Assembly (NCBI GenBank): GCA_964458835.1
Contig: CAYWKV010000146.1
Location: forward strand, 1-7,990
Length of the DNA: 7,990 nucleotides
Source: JAHJQQ01 sp964458835
GTDB taxonomy: Bacteria > Pseudomonadota > Gammaproteobacteria > Thiohalobacterales > Thiohalobacteraceae
Direction of reading: 5' to 3'
The position numbers and the translations under genes are program-made. The notes beneath the pieces were generated by a model. It was not told the DNA's origin, made no database searches, and was given only the letters and a program-made list of their open reading frames with translations. Shown in pieces: positions 1 through 6,550 of the stretch. Each line of letters begins with the position of its first letter. Position 1 is the stretch's first letter.

Positions 1-1603
1 GCGTGCCGCCCGCGTCCGCGGACGGGGGCGGCACCGCGAGCGGCGGCAGCAGTTCGACACGGCCCCACAGGTCCGTCCAATGCGTGCTGTGCACCGGAAA
101 ATCCGGCAGGCGCGCCGCGAGCGGCCCGTCGGCGAAGGCCCGGTTGACGCAGTCGATGATGGCGGGCGCCGAGCGCCGCGAGGCCTCCAGGCTGAAGCGC
201 TGTGCGCCGAGGCGCGCCTCCAGCCACTCGCTGGCCGCGCTGAGGAGCCGCGCGTCGGCGCGCCGGAAGCGGTAGATGGACTGCTTGGTGTCGCCGACCA
301 GGAATACGCTGCGCGCGCGCTCGCCGGTGCCGGCGGCGAGTTCCTCCAGCAGCGGCAGCAGCAGGCGCCATTGGGTCGGGTTGGTATCCTGAAATTCGTC
401 GATCAGGATGTGATCGATGCGCGCATCCAGTTTGTACTGCACCCAGTGCGCCTGCCCGGACGCGGTCAGCAGCCGGTAGGCATGCCACTCCAGATCGGCG
501 AAGTCCAGCACGCGCCGTTCGCGCTTGATGCGCTGGTAGTGATCGAGCAGCCGTTGGCCGGCCCGATACCAGGCCACGTTCAGCGCCAGGCTGGCGTGGC
601 GCGCGAGGCGGTCGCGAAGTTCGAGCAGCGCGTCGCACAACAGTCCGTGCAGTTGCAGCAGGCGGTCGCAGCCGGCCGCGCCGAGGGCGTTCTCCAGCGC
701 CTTGCTGCTGTTGCGTTTGCGTGGTTCGCCGCTCTTGGTCAGCAGGGCGCCGGTGACCAGGGCGAGGCGCGCCTCGCGTGAGTCGTCCGCCGCGGCCTCG
801 CGCAGTGCCAGCGCCTGCAGGATGGCTCCGCTGTGTTCGCGGTGGGTCTTGGTGTCGTGGCGGCCCAGCAGGGCGGCGAACTCGGCGAGCAGGGCCGGCC
901 GTGCGCCGGCGAAGAAGGTCTCGATCGGATCATCGTCCGGGTCGACGCCGAACAGGCGCCGTGCGCCGGCGGCGGCATACGCGGCCGGTTCGCGCGCGGT
1001 CTGGGTGAAGGCCCACCAGTCGATGCGATGACTCAGAAAATCGTTCAGCGCCTGGCGCGTGTTGGCCAGCGTGCCGCAGGTGTCGAAGAGCTGTTCCAGG
1101 GCGCCGGCGATGGCGCTCTCGGGTGCCTGCGTCGCCTCGGCGTAGAGCGCATCCCACGCCTCGTCCACGAGTTCGGCGTCATTGTCGAGGAGTTCGAAGC
1201 CGGGCGGCACCTCCGCCTCGATCGGGAAGCGCTGCAGGATCTCCTGGCAGAAGGCGTGGAAGGTGGTGGCGCGTACCGGGCGCGGGTCGAACAGCAGCGC
1301 TTCGTACAGACGCCGGGCACGATCGCGCAGGGCGGGCGACGGTGTCTCGCCCATCGCCCGCAGGGTGCGGTCCACAGCGGCGGCGTCGTCCGTGGCGAGT
1401 CCGGCCAGGCGGTCGTTGAGGCGCTCGAGCATCTCGGCCGCCGCCTTGCGCGTGAAGGTCACCGCCAGGATGCCCGCGGGCGCGGCGCCGGCCAGCAGCA
1501 GGCGGACGATGCGCGTCACCAGCAGCCAGGTCTTCCCGGTGCCGGCGGAGGCATGGACGCTGGCGTGCCGGGCGGGGGCGGTGGCGAGCAGTGGATCGGA
1601 CAT
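1..1603 (-). CDS. AddA-like UvrD/Rep superfamily 1 helicase, N-terminal part (cut by left edge)
   Basis: The open frame runs from ATG at 1603 off the left edge, giving 534 residues; AddA-type proteins are usually about 1,100-1,200, so roughly the C-terminal half is missing. Superfamily 1A helicase motifs are in order: Walker A ASAGTGKT (18-25, K24), motif Ia VTFTRKAAAEM (48-58), TTFHAFC (113-119), a DFADL segment before motif II, motif II DEFQDT (402-407, Walker B), and motif III GDTKQSIYRFRRAD from about 437. Known role of the family: ATP-driven unwinding in RecBCD/AddAB-type resection of double-strand breaks, with a C-terminal RecB-like nuclease in AddA. That nuclease lies outside the window, so AddA rather than plain UvrD is inferred from the AddB-like gene upstream. 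The start has no clear Shine-Dalgarno, and I saw no in-frame ATG just upstream. Unusually, 483 bases and an opposite-strand RNA unit separate it from its likely partner. Confidence 0.93.
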   Translation of the reverse strand, partial: MSDPLLATAPARHASVHASAGTGKTWLLVTRIVRLLLAGAAPAGILAVTFTRKAAAEMLERLNDRLAGLATDDAAAVDRTLRAMGETPSPALRDRARRLYEALLFDPRPVRATTFHAFCQEILQRFPIEAEVPPGFELLDNDAELVDEAWDALYAEATQAPESAIAGALEQLFDTCGTLANTRQALNDFLSHRIDWWAFTQTAREPAAYAAAGARRLFGVDPDDDPIETFFAGARPALLAEFAALLGRHDTKTHREHSGAILQALALREAAADDSREARLALVTGALLTKSGEPRKRNSSKALENALGAAGCDRLLQLHGLLCDALLELRDRLARHASLALNVAWYRAGQRLLDHYQRIKRERRVLDFADLEWHAYRLLTASGQAHWVQYKLDARIDHILIDEFQDTNPTQWRLLLPLLEELAAGTGERARSVFLVGDTKQSIYRFRRADARLLSAASEWLEARLGAQRFSLEASRRSAPAIIDCVNRAFADGPLAARLPDFPVHSTHWTDLWGRVELLPPLAVPPPSADAGGT

Positions 1604-1794
1604 GGCGGGCAGGATATAGGTGCATGCGGTACGCGGCAAACAGCAGGCCGGCGTCCCGCGGCCGTGACTGCGCCTTGCCGGTCGGAGTGCGGCGGCGGCC
1701 GGCCGAGGTGTGGCTCTATGCTCGGCATTCAGCGCCCTCTGTACGAATTGGCTGAAAGTTCCGTAGGTCAGCAGGAGGGCTCGGCAGGCCGATC

Positions 1795-1810
1795 CGGCGG
1801 ATGGCCGCCG
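1795..1810. repeat. Perfect 6-bp hairpin CGGCGG-ATGG-CCGCCG
   Basis: The inverted repeat arms 1795-1800 and 1805-1810 are perfectly complementary around a 4-base loop. No T-run follows on either strand, so it is not an intrinsic terminator. It could be an operator, an RNA structure in a long leader, or chance in very GC-rich DNA. Confidence 0.4.
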
Positions 1811-1888
1811 ACCGGGGTTTCAACCACATGAATCTACTGCGATATCGCCGCACAGGGGGGTGGCGTACCCAGCCGCGGGGTCGGCACG

Positions 1889-1907
1889 CGACGTCCTTTT
1901 GACGTCG
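1889..1907. promoter_or_regulatory. Inverted repeat CGACGTC-N5-GACGTCG at the putative sRNA promoter
   Basis: Arms 1889-1895 and 1901-1907 are a perfect 7-bp inverted repeat around CTTTT. Each arm itself contains the palindrome GACGTC. The right arm overlaps the best -35-like element (TTGACG, 1899-1904) of the downstream plus-strand RNA. A position straddling a -35 box is what one expects of a transcription-factor operator, which is an inference; it does not match the GacA/UvrY box consensus. There is no T-run, so it is not a terminator. Confidence 0.4.
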
Positions 1908-1924
1908 TGGACGCCTTGTAAATA
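1899..1924 (+). promoter_or_regulatory. Tentative sigma-70-like promoter for the plus-strand sRNA
   Basis: TTGACG (1899-1904, 5 of 6 to the -35 consensus) and TAAATA (1919-1924, a fair -10) lie upstream of the GGA-rich RNA in a locally AT-richer patch. The 14-base spacing is shorter than the usual 16-18, so the promoter is either activator-dependent, wrongly paired, or uses another -35. If the -10 is right, transcription begins near 1931. Confidence 0.3.
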
Positions 1925-1930
1925 CGCGAA

Positions 1931-2071
1931 TTGATGGGAGAATTTATCTCGCAACTGGCTAGGACGGAAGCAGGGACTGCACCACGGAGGGTCAAATCAC
2001 AGGGATGTCGAAGCGGGCAGGAGCAGCCTGCGAGGGACCCAAAGGCGGCCTTAGGGCCGCCTTTCTATTTT
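1931..2071 (+). ncRNA. Candidate CsrB/RsmY/RsmZ-type sRNA (CsrA/RsmA sponge)
   Basis: A predicted transcript of about 140 nt ends in a strong intrinsic terminator. It has eight GGA trinucleotides (first bases 1937, 1962, 1966, 1974, 1986, 2003, 2020, 2035), where about two would be expected by composition. Five are in ANGGA context. Local hairpins can present them in loops: GCU[AGGACGGA]AGC at 1958-1971, GCAG[GGA]CUGC at 1970-1980, CC[ACGGA]GG at 1982-1990, ACA[GGGA]UGU at 1999-2008, and a 6-bp GCGGGC[AGGAGCA]GCCUGC stem at 2013-2031. The 1999-2008 element matches the last ten positions of the CsrA SELEX consensus RUACARGGAUGU. Known family: such RNAs sequester CsrA/RsmA dimers and relieve translational repression, usually under GacA/UvrY control. 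Length resembles RsmY/RsmZ (about 120-130 nt). The 5' end is approximate and no GacA box was seen. It may instead be an unrelated structured RNA. Confidence 0.62.
2041..2071 (+). terminator. Intrinsic terminator of the plus-strand sRNA
   Basis: A perfect 10-bp stem (AAAGGCGGCC at 2041-2050 with GGCCGCCTTT at 2055-2064), a TTAG loop, then CTATTTT. It is strongly oriented for plus-strand transcription. On the minus strand the same stem ends in only three U residues before GGG, so it may also weakly end the transcript of the AddB-like gene, whose stop codon is 16 bases beyond it. No protein gene on the plus strand needs this terminator, which supports an RNA gene. Confidence 0.85.
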
Positions 2072-2086
2072 CGGCATCCGGGCCGC

Positions 2087-4963
2087 TCACCAGGCTTCGC
2101 GCCGGCAGATGCCGTCCATCGGGCAGCGCCGGCAGGTCTGCGGATCGCCCCAGGCGGGCAGCGGCTGGCCCGACGCAATCGCCGCCTGGGTCCGCTCCAG
2201 GCGCACAGCGACGGCGCTGCGCAGGACCTCCAGTTCGTCGCCATCCAATGCGCCGGCGGTGCGCACCGGCGCCTCGTCCAGACGCAGATACTCCACGCGG
2301 GCGATCGCGCCCTCCGCCAGCAGCGCATAGAACGGCAGCTGCACGGCCTCGCCACTGTCGATGTCGCGCTGCGAGGGCAGGCTGCGTCCGGTCTTGTAGT
2401 CCACGATGGCCAGCCGGCCGCCGGCGGCGTCGATCCGGTCGAGCCGGCCCTTGAGCGTGCCCACGCCGGCACGGGGCAGTTCGCGGCGCGCCTCCACCTC
2501 GTGCACCTGCCACGCGGTTGCACGTTCGACCTGCCAGTCGATGTAGTCGGGGATCAGGCGCCACCACAGCTTCAGCCAGCCACGGTGCTGGAAATTGTCT
2601 TCCAGATCGCGCGCGAACACCTGCTCGGTGATTCTCTGCAGAAAGGCGATCGCGGCGGCGCGCGTAGCCGTGCCGAGCGGCTGGGTGAACGGGCCGGGCA
2701 GGCCCTTGACGCTGCCGTGGAAGGCCTGCAGGCAACGATGTACGCGTTCGCCGTAGTCGGATTTCTGCAGCAGCTCGCGCACCGCTTCCGAAGGGGCGAG
2801 CTGCAGACCGTCGGCGGCGAAATAGAGGTAGGGGCAGTCGATCAGGCGCTGATGGCTGCTGGCGCTGACGGTCTCGGGCAGCAGATCGCGCGGCAGGCTG
2901 GGTCGCGGTTGCACGGGCGGTGCCGGCAGCGGCGCGGGCCGCGGCGCGGCGCTATGGGCGTCGGCGTCGAGCAGCGCCCTGAGTTCGTCGTCCTGCAGCG
3001 ACCACCCGAAGGCGAGCGTGTGCAGCCGTTCGAGGATCTCGACCCAGGGCGCGGGCAGCAGCGGCTCGCCCTGTTCCTCGCGGTGCCAGGTCAGCAGGAC
3101 GCGCGGTGCCGCTTCCAGCAGCCTGCGGAACTGATACAGCCGCCGGTCCAGGCGTTCCTCCCAGGTGGGCAGGCCGAGCTCGCGGCGCACGCCGGCGTTG
3201 AAGAACGGCGTGGCCCGGTCGCCACCCGGCAGATGGGCGCGGTCGCAGGCACAGATGACGACGGCGTCGAAGCTGACCAGCAGGCTCTGCTCGAGATCGA
3301 GCAGCTGCACGGGCCCGTCCGCGAGCCCCGGGCGGAAGGTGTTCTCCTCCAGGGCGCGTCCCAGCCAGACCCGGAACTCGGTCCAGTCGAGCTCGAGCGG
3401 CGTGTGCCGCGCGGCCGCGCTCAGTTCCTCCCACAGGGCCAGCAGGCGCTGACCGGCGGCGTCGTGCTCCAGCAGTGACCAGGCGCCGAGCCGCTGCAGG
3501 CTGTCGCGCAGCGCCATCAGATACCGTCCGGCCGGCCGGATGCCGGTCCGCGCCTCGAGCAGCGGCCGGGCGGCTTCGCCGATGCGGTCGAGCAGGGTAT
3601 GCAGCGCCGCCACCGACTCCGGCGACCACCAGTGCAGGCGCAGGCGGCGGTATTCCAGATGCCGGCGGTAGCGTTCGAGGCCGCGCGCGATGTTCTCGTG
3701 CTGGATGATGTCGTGTTCGAGACGGTAGACGCTGGCGAGGTGTTCGGCGCGCTGTGCCTCGTCACACAGGAACGGTGATTTGAGCACGTCCAGCAGCGGC
3801 TGGTGGGCGAAGTCCTCTTCGCAGCACTGCAGCCAGCGCTCCACGCAGGCGGCGGCGCTGGTGGTCGACAGCGCCCAGCCGCCGCTGTCGGCGAGCGGCA
3901 CACCGGCACGCTCCAGCAGGGCGCGCACGCGCCGGGCGAGACGCCGGTCCTCGGTGACGATGCCGATGCGGCTCTTGCCTTCCAGCAGCCAGCGCCGCAC
4001 CTGGACGTCGACGGCGCGCGCCTCGTGTTCGGCGGAATCCGCGGCGAGCATGGCCAGTCGGCCGGTCAGGGGGCTCGCCGGAAACTCGCTGCGCAGCCGC
4101 GCGGCGCGCTGCCGCAGGTCGCTGTCGGGGTCCGGATACACGGCGTCGAGGCAGCGCGCGGCCGGCGCGGCGTCGCCGTGGCAGCGCAGATCGTCCGCGG
4201 GCCACGCCGAGAGCGCCGCGTCGGCGCGCGCGCGGCGCGCCGGCGGGTTGCCGTGCAGGAGCACCGTGGCGCGGCCCGCGGCCAGCCGCGCTGCCACCCA
4301 GGCGCGCTCGGCCGGGATCAACGGCTGGTTGCCGAGGATGAAACAGTGCGGTTCGTCGGATGCCACGGCACGCCGCTCGCGCAGCATGCCGAGATAGCGG
4401 ACCCAAGGGTCGGGCCGGTCGAGCGCCTCGGTCTGTTCGCGCCAGGCCTGCCACAGGCGGTGCACGATCTCGGCTTCGCGGGTGAGCGCGGCCGGTGGCT
4501 CGCCGCGGACGCCGTAGCCCGCCGCCAGGCGCGCGGCCAGGGCCTCGGCGGTCGCCGGCAGATCGGCATGGAAACGGCTGAGTTCGTCGAACAGTTCGAG
4601 CAGGCTGTCGGCGACGCGCCACGGATCGTCGTCGCCGAACAGCCCGCGGTGCTGCCGCAGCGCCTCGACCAGCAGCAGCCGGCGCGCCGGTTCGCTGAGC
4701 GGCGTCCGGGCATCGGCAGGGTCCACGCTGCCGGCCTCGATCCAGGCGCGCAGCGTGGTGATGCGCAGGCCCAGCAGCGCGGCATGCCCGAGTGTCTGCG
4801 CCCGCGCATTCAACCGGGCACGCAGGAACGGCGCGGTCAGGATGTCCGGCAGCAGGGCGACATGGGCGGACAGGTCGGGCAGGCTGTCGTGCGCATGTCG
4901 CAGGATGGCCTCCGCCGCATGTTCCAGCAGGTCTTCATGATACGGAACCAGGTGCAGCGTCAT
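2087..4963 (-). CDS. AddB-like PD-(D/E)XK nuclease with Fe-S cluster, probable DNA repair protein
   Basis: 958 residues. The C-terminal part is a RecB/AddB-type nuclease: GRLDRID (839-845, D842), the VDYKTG core (854-859, D855 and K857), and the QLPFY motif (875-879). Four cysteines, C710, C944, C947 and C953, have the AddB-type C-x(n)-C-x2-C-x5-C arrangement for a 4Fe-4S cluster that staples the nuclease domain. The first ~690 residues resemble the helicase-like region of AddB; no Walker A GKT is present, and the only GKS (about 329-331) lies in a different context. It is probably a non-motor scaffold. Best family match from memory is the beta/gammaproteobacterial 'probable DNA repair protein' group (TIGR03623). 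The predicted role is double-strand-break resection with the AddA-like helicase downstream. The start has no evident Shine-Dalgarno but lies 24 bases after fdxA, so translation may depend on the upstream gene. Confidence 0.92.
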   Translation of the reverse strand: MTLHLVPYHEDLLEHAAEAILRHAHDSLPDLSAHVALLPDILTAPFLRARLNARAQTLGHAALLGLRITTLRAWIEAGSVDPADARTPLSEPARRLLLVEALRQHRGLFGDDDPWRVADSLLELFDELSRFHADLPATAEALAARLAAGYGVRGEPPAALTREAEIVHRLWQAWREQTEALDRPDPWVRYLGMLRERRAVASDEPHCFILGNQPLIPAERAWVAARLAAGRATVLLHGNPPARRARADAALSAWPADDLRCHGDAAPAARCLDAVYPDPDSDLRQRAARLRSEFPASPLTGRLAMLAADSAEHEARAVDVQVRRWLLEGKSRIGIVTEDRRLARRVRALLERAGVPLADSGGWALSTTSAAACVERWLQCCEEDFAHQPLLDVLKSPFLCDEAQRAEHLASVYRLEHDIIQHENIARGLERYRRHLEYRRLRLHWWSPESVAALHTLLDRIGEAARPLLEARTGIRPAGRYLMALRDSLQRLGAWSLLEHDAAGQRLLALWEELSAAARHTPLELDWTEFRVWLGRALEENTFRPGLADGPVQLLDLEQSLLVSFDAVVICACDRAHLPGGDRATPFFNAGVRRELGLPTWEERLDRRLYQFRRLLEAAPRVLLTWHREEQGEPLLPAPWVEILERLHTLAFGWSLQDDELRALLDADAHSAAPRPAPLPAPPVQPRPSLPRDLLPETVSASSHQRLIDCPYLYFAADGLQLAPSEAVRELLQKSDYGERVHRCLQAFHGSVKGLPGPFTQPLGTATRAAAIAFLQRITEQVFARDLEDNFQHRGWLKLWWRLIPDYIDWQVERATAWQVHEVEARRELPRAGVGTLKGRLDRIDAAGGRLAIVDYKTGRSLPSQRDIDSGEAVQLPFYALLAEGAIARVEYLRLDEAPVRTAGALDGDELEVLRSAVAVRLERTQAAIASGQPLPAWGDPQTCRRCPMDGICRREAW

Positions 4964-4987
4964 GTCAGCGCCGCGTGCCGGCGCCCG

Positions 4988-5311
4988 TCAGCGCTCCAGA
5001 TAGTCGAGCTTGTCGGGCTTGCCGTTCCAGTCGTCGGCATCGGCGGGCGCATCCTTCTTCTGGGTGATGACCGGCCACTCCTGCGCCAGCTCCTTATTGA
5101 GTTCCAGGAAGTGCTCCTGGCCTTCCGGCACGTCATCCTCGGGAAAGATGGCCTCCGCCGGGCACTCGGGTTCGCACAGCGTACAATCGATGCACTCTTC
5201 CGGGTCGATCGCCAGGAAATTGGGGCCTTCGTGGAAGCAGTCTACCGGGCAGACCTCCACGCAGTCGGTGTACTTGCACTTGATGCAGTTTTCGGTAACG
5301 ACAAATGTCAT
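4988..5311 (-). CDS. fdxA: 7Fe-8S ferredoxin FdxA
   Basis: 107 residues, very close in length and sequence to Azotobacter vinelandii ferredoxin I. The cysteine pattern is complete: counting the initiator Met, C9, C17 and C50 should hold the [3Fe-4S] cluster, and C21, C40, C43 and C46 the [4Fe-4S] cluster; C12 and C25 are the extra cysteines also seen in the Azotobacter protein. The C-terminal tail (WPVITQKKD, then DDWNGK) is typical of the family. It is a cytoplasmic low-potential electron carrier; in Azotobacter and Pseudomonas it partners ferredoxin-NADP reductase and oxidative-stress responses. GGGAG at 5318-5322, six bases before the ATG, is a good ribosome binding site. It is likely co-transcribed with the AddB-like gene 24 bases downstream. 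Unlike Pseudomonas, its neighbours here are wspR and addB rather than mutS and rpoS. Confidence 0.96.
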   Translation of the reverse strand: MTFVVTENCIKCKYTDCVEVCPVDCFHEGPNFLAIDPEECIDCTLCEPECPAEAIFPEDDVPEGQEHFLELNKELAQEWPVITQKKDAPADADDWNGKPDKLDYLER

Positions 5312-5437
5312 GGCATGCTCCCGCTTTCGGAATACGGTGACCGGCGGCGCCCTGGCAGGCGGCGGGCCGCGGGTGGAGGCGGTAATGATAGGGATTGGCG
5401 GCGCGTTTGGCGAGCGCCCCGGGCCGGTGAAGGGGAT
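5312..5437. other. wspR-fdxA spacer
   Basis: A 126-base spacer between wspR and fdxA. It has no gene and no convincing terminator: a 5-bp GGCGC/GCGCC stem at 5400-5418 has a 9-base loop and no U-run. Readthrough from the wsp operon into fdxA is therefore possible, alongside the internal promoter annotated separately. Confidence 0.6.
5385..5413 (-). promoter_or_regulatory. Putative sigma-70 promoter for fdxA
   Basis: On the minus strand TCGCCA (5413-5408, 4 of 6 to the -35 consensus), a 17-base spacer, and TATCAT (5390-5385, 5 of 6 to TATAAT). Predicted start is near 5378, leaving a leader of about 66 bases. Spacing and the -10 are good; the -35 is moderate. A small AT-richer patch in otherwise very GC-rich DNA supports it. 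Confidence 0.45.
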
Positions 5438-6550
5438 TCAGGAGGTCGCCCGGTTGAGATTCGATCCGGCTTCGTTCAGGCGTTCGAAGGTGGCCACGAC
5501 GATCCGGTTACGGCCGTCTTTCTTGGCGCGGTACAGGGCGTCATCGGCGGCCGCGAGCAGCATGTCGGCATCCTCGCTGCCGCGCGGACTGCATGCCGCG
5601 ATGCCGATGCTGAGCGAGATCCGATCGGAGATGTTCGAGGCTGCGTGCTGTACGTCCAGACGGGCGACACCCTGGCACATCTGCTCGGCCACGTGCAGTG
5701 CGCCGTCAACATTCGTTTCCGGCAGAATCACGGCGAATTCCTCGCCGCCATAGCGTGCGACCACATCCGACGGGCGGTGCGCGATCCGATCGAGCGTCGC
5801 GGCGACCGCCTTCAGGCAGTCGTCACCCACCTGATGTCCGTAGGTGTCATTGAACGCCTTGAAGAAGTCGATATCGATCATCACCAGCGCGAGCTGCGTG
5901 CAGTGGCGCAGCGCGCGCTGCCATTCGAGGTCGAGCATCTTGTCGAACTGGCGGCGGTTGGCGATGCCGGTCAGGCCATCCAGTGACGACAGGCGCTGCA
6001 GTTCGCGGTTGCTCTCCTCGAGCTGCGCGTTGCTGTTCTCCAACTGTTTTTGCAGGTCGCGCAGCGCCTGATAGGCGGCGTCGCGCTCCAGCTGGGCCAG
6101 ATAGCTGCGTGAATGGGCGCGGATGCGCGCCACCAGCTCGACCTTGTCCGGCAGCTTGACCAGATAATCGTTGGCGCCGTTGCTGAAGGCCTCGCTCTTG
6201 ATGGTCGGGTCGTCCTTGGTGGACAGCACCACCACCGGGATGTCGCGGGTGGCCGGATTGGCGCGATAGAAGCGCACCAGCATCATGCCGTCGATTTCCG
6301 GCATGACCAGGTCTTGCAGAATGATGGTGGCCTTGATGCGCACGGCCGTCGGGATGGCCTCGCGCGGGTCGCTGCAGAAATGGAATTCGACATCGCCTTC
6401 GTCGGCGAGCATGCGCCGGATGCCTTCGGCGACCATGGCCTGGTCGTCGACCAACAGCACGACCGCACGGTGGTCGGCGGCCATGGTGTCGGTTCCGGTG
6501 CTGGCGGGGTCGAAGGTCATCGGTGATGGAAACCCGTGCTTATTGTGCAT
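5438..6550 (-). CDS. wspR: WspR diguanylate cyclase response regulator
   Basis: 370 residues. An N-terminal receiver (about 29-150) has the acidic pair D35/D36, phospho-acceptor D80 in LQDLVMP and conserved K132. A helical stalk (about 153-188, QLEESNRELQ) joins it to a GGDEF domain (about 190-350) with DGLTGIANRR at 191, the active-site signature GGEEF at 268-272, and an RxxD inhibitory site (R259-PS-D262) five residues upstream. Known role: phosphorylated by WspE, it clusters and makes c-di-GMP, promoting biofilm growth. The sequence strongly resembles Pseudomonas WspR. The first ATG overlaps the end of wspF by 11 bases; this and the MHN opening also seen in Pseudomonas support it, although Met11 and Met23 are alternatives without better ribosome sites. 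It was chosen over CheY/PleD-type alternatives because of the wspE-wspF-wspR order. Confidence 0.96.
   Translation of the reverse strand: MHNKHGFPSPMTFDPASTGTDTMAADHRAVVLLVDDQAMVAEGIRRMLADEGDVEFHFCSDPREAIPTAVRIKATIILQDLVMPEIDGMMLVRFYRANPATRDIPVVVLSTKDDPTIKSEAFSNGANDYLVKLPDKVELVARIRAHSRSYLAQLERDAAYQALRDLQKQLENSNAQLEESNRELQRLSSLDGLTGIANRRQFDKMLDLEWQRALRHCTQLALVMIDIDFFKAFNDTYGHQVGDDCLKAVAATLDRIAHRPSDVVARYGGEEFAVILPETNVDGALHVAEQMCQGVARLDVQHAASNISDRISLSIGIAACSPRGSEDADMLLAAADDALYRAKKDGRNRIVVATFERLNEAGSNLNRATS

Larger units (their letters stand above)
1604..1930. other. Intergenic region between AddA-like start and sRNA promoter
   Basis: About 327 bases with no protein gene I can support; the open frames here are extensions of antisense shadows. 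It must hold the upstream region of the AddA-like gene (minus) and of the plus-strand RNA. Visible structure: a perfect 6-bp hairpin CGGCGG/CCGCCG with a 4-base loop at 1795-1810, a small GGTT/AACC inverted repeat near 1817-1826, and a 7-bp inverted repeat at 1889-1907. A weak minus-strand -10-like TATATC lies at 1613-1618. I looked for a LexA box (CTGT-N8-ACAG) and for a GacA/UvrY upstream activating palindrome (TGTAAG-N6-CTTACA) and saw neither. Confidence 0.6.

Noticed and set aside
1604..1930. LexA (SOS) box or GacA/UvrY activating site
   Set aside because: No CTGT-N8-ACAG and no TGTAAG-N6-CTTACA palindrome was found; a TGTAA at 1917-1921 lacks the second half-site.
1955..1980. Resemblance to the GGAAGCAG signature of SRP 4.5S RNA
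   Set aside because: The GGAAGCAG fragment is present, but the long SRP hairpin with its conserved internal loops and the rest of the signature are not.
1931..2071. c-di-GMP (GEMM) or other riboswitch, suggested by the nearby wspR
   Set aside because: No GEMM core segments are visible, and the RNA is not followed on its own strand by a gene it could control.
5400..5418. GGCGC/GCGCC stem as terminator of the wsp operon
   Set aside because: Only 5 bp with a 9-base loop and no U-run on the minus strand; it is probably chance in GC-rich DNA.
3803..5986. A 727-codon plus-strand open frame, and other long plus-strand frames at 80-781, 833-1831 and 1931-3478
   Set aside because: They lie antisense to clearly identified minus-strand genes (wspR, fdxA, addB-like, addA-like), cross gene boundaries, and give low-complexity Arg/Ala/Gly-rich sequence typical of high-GC shadows.
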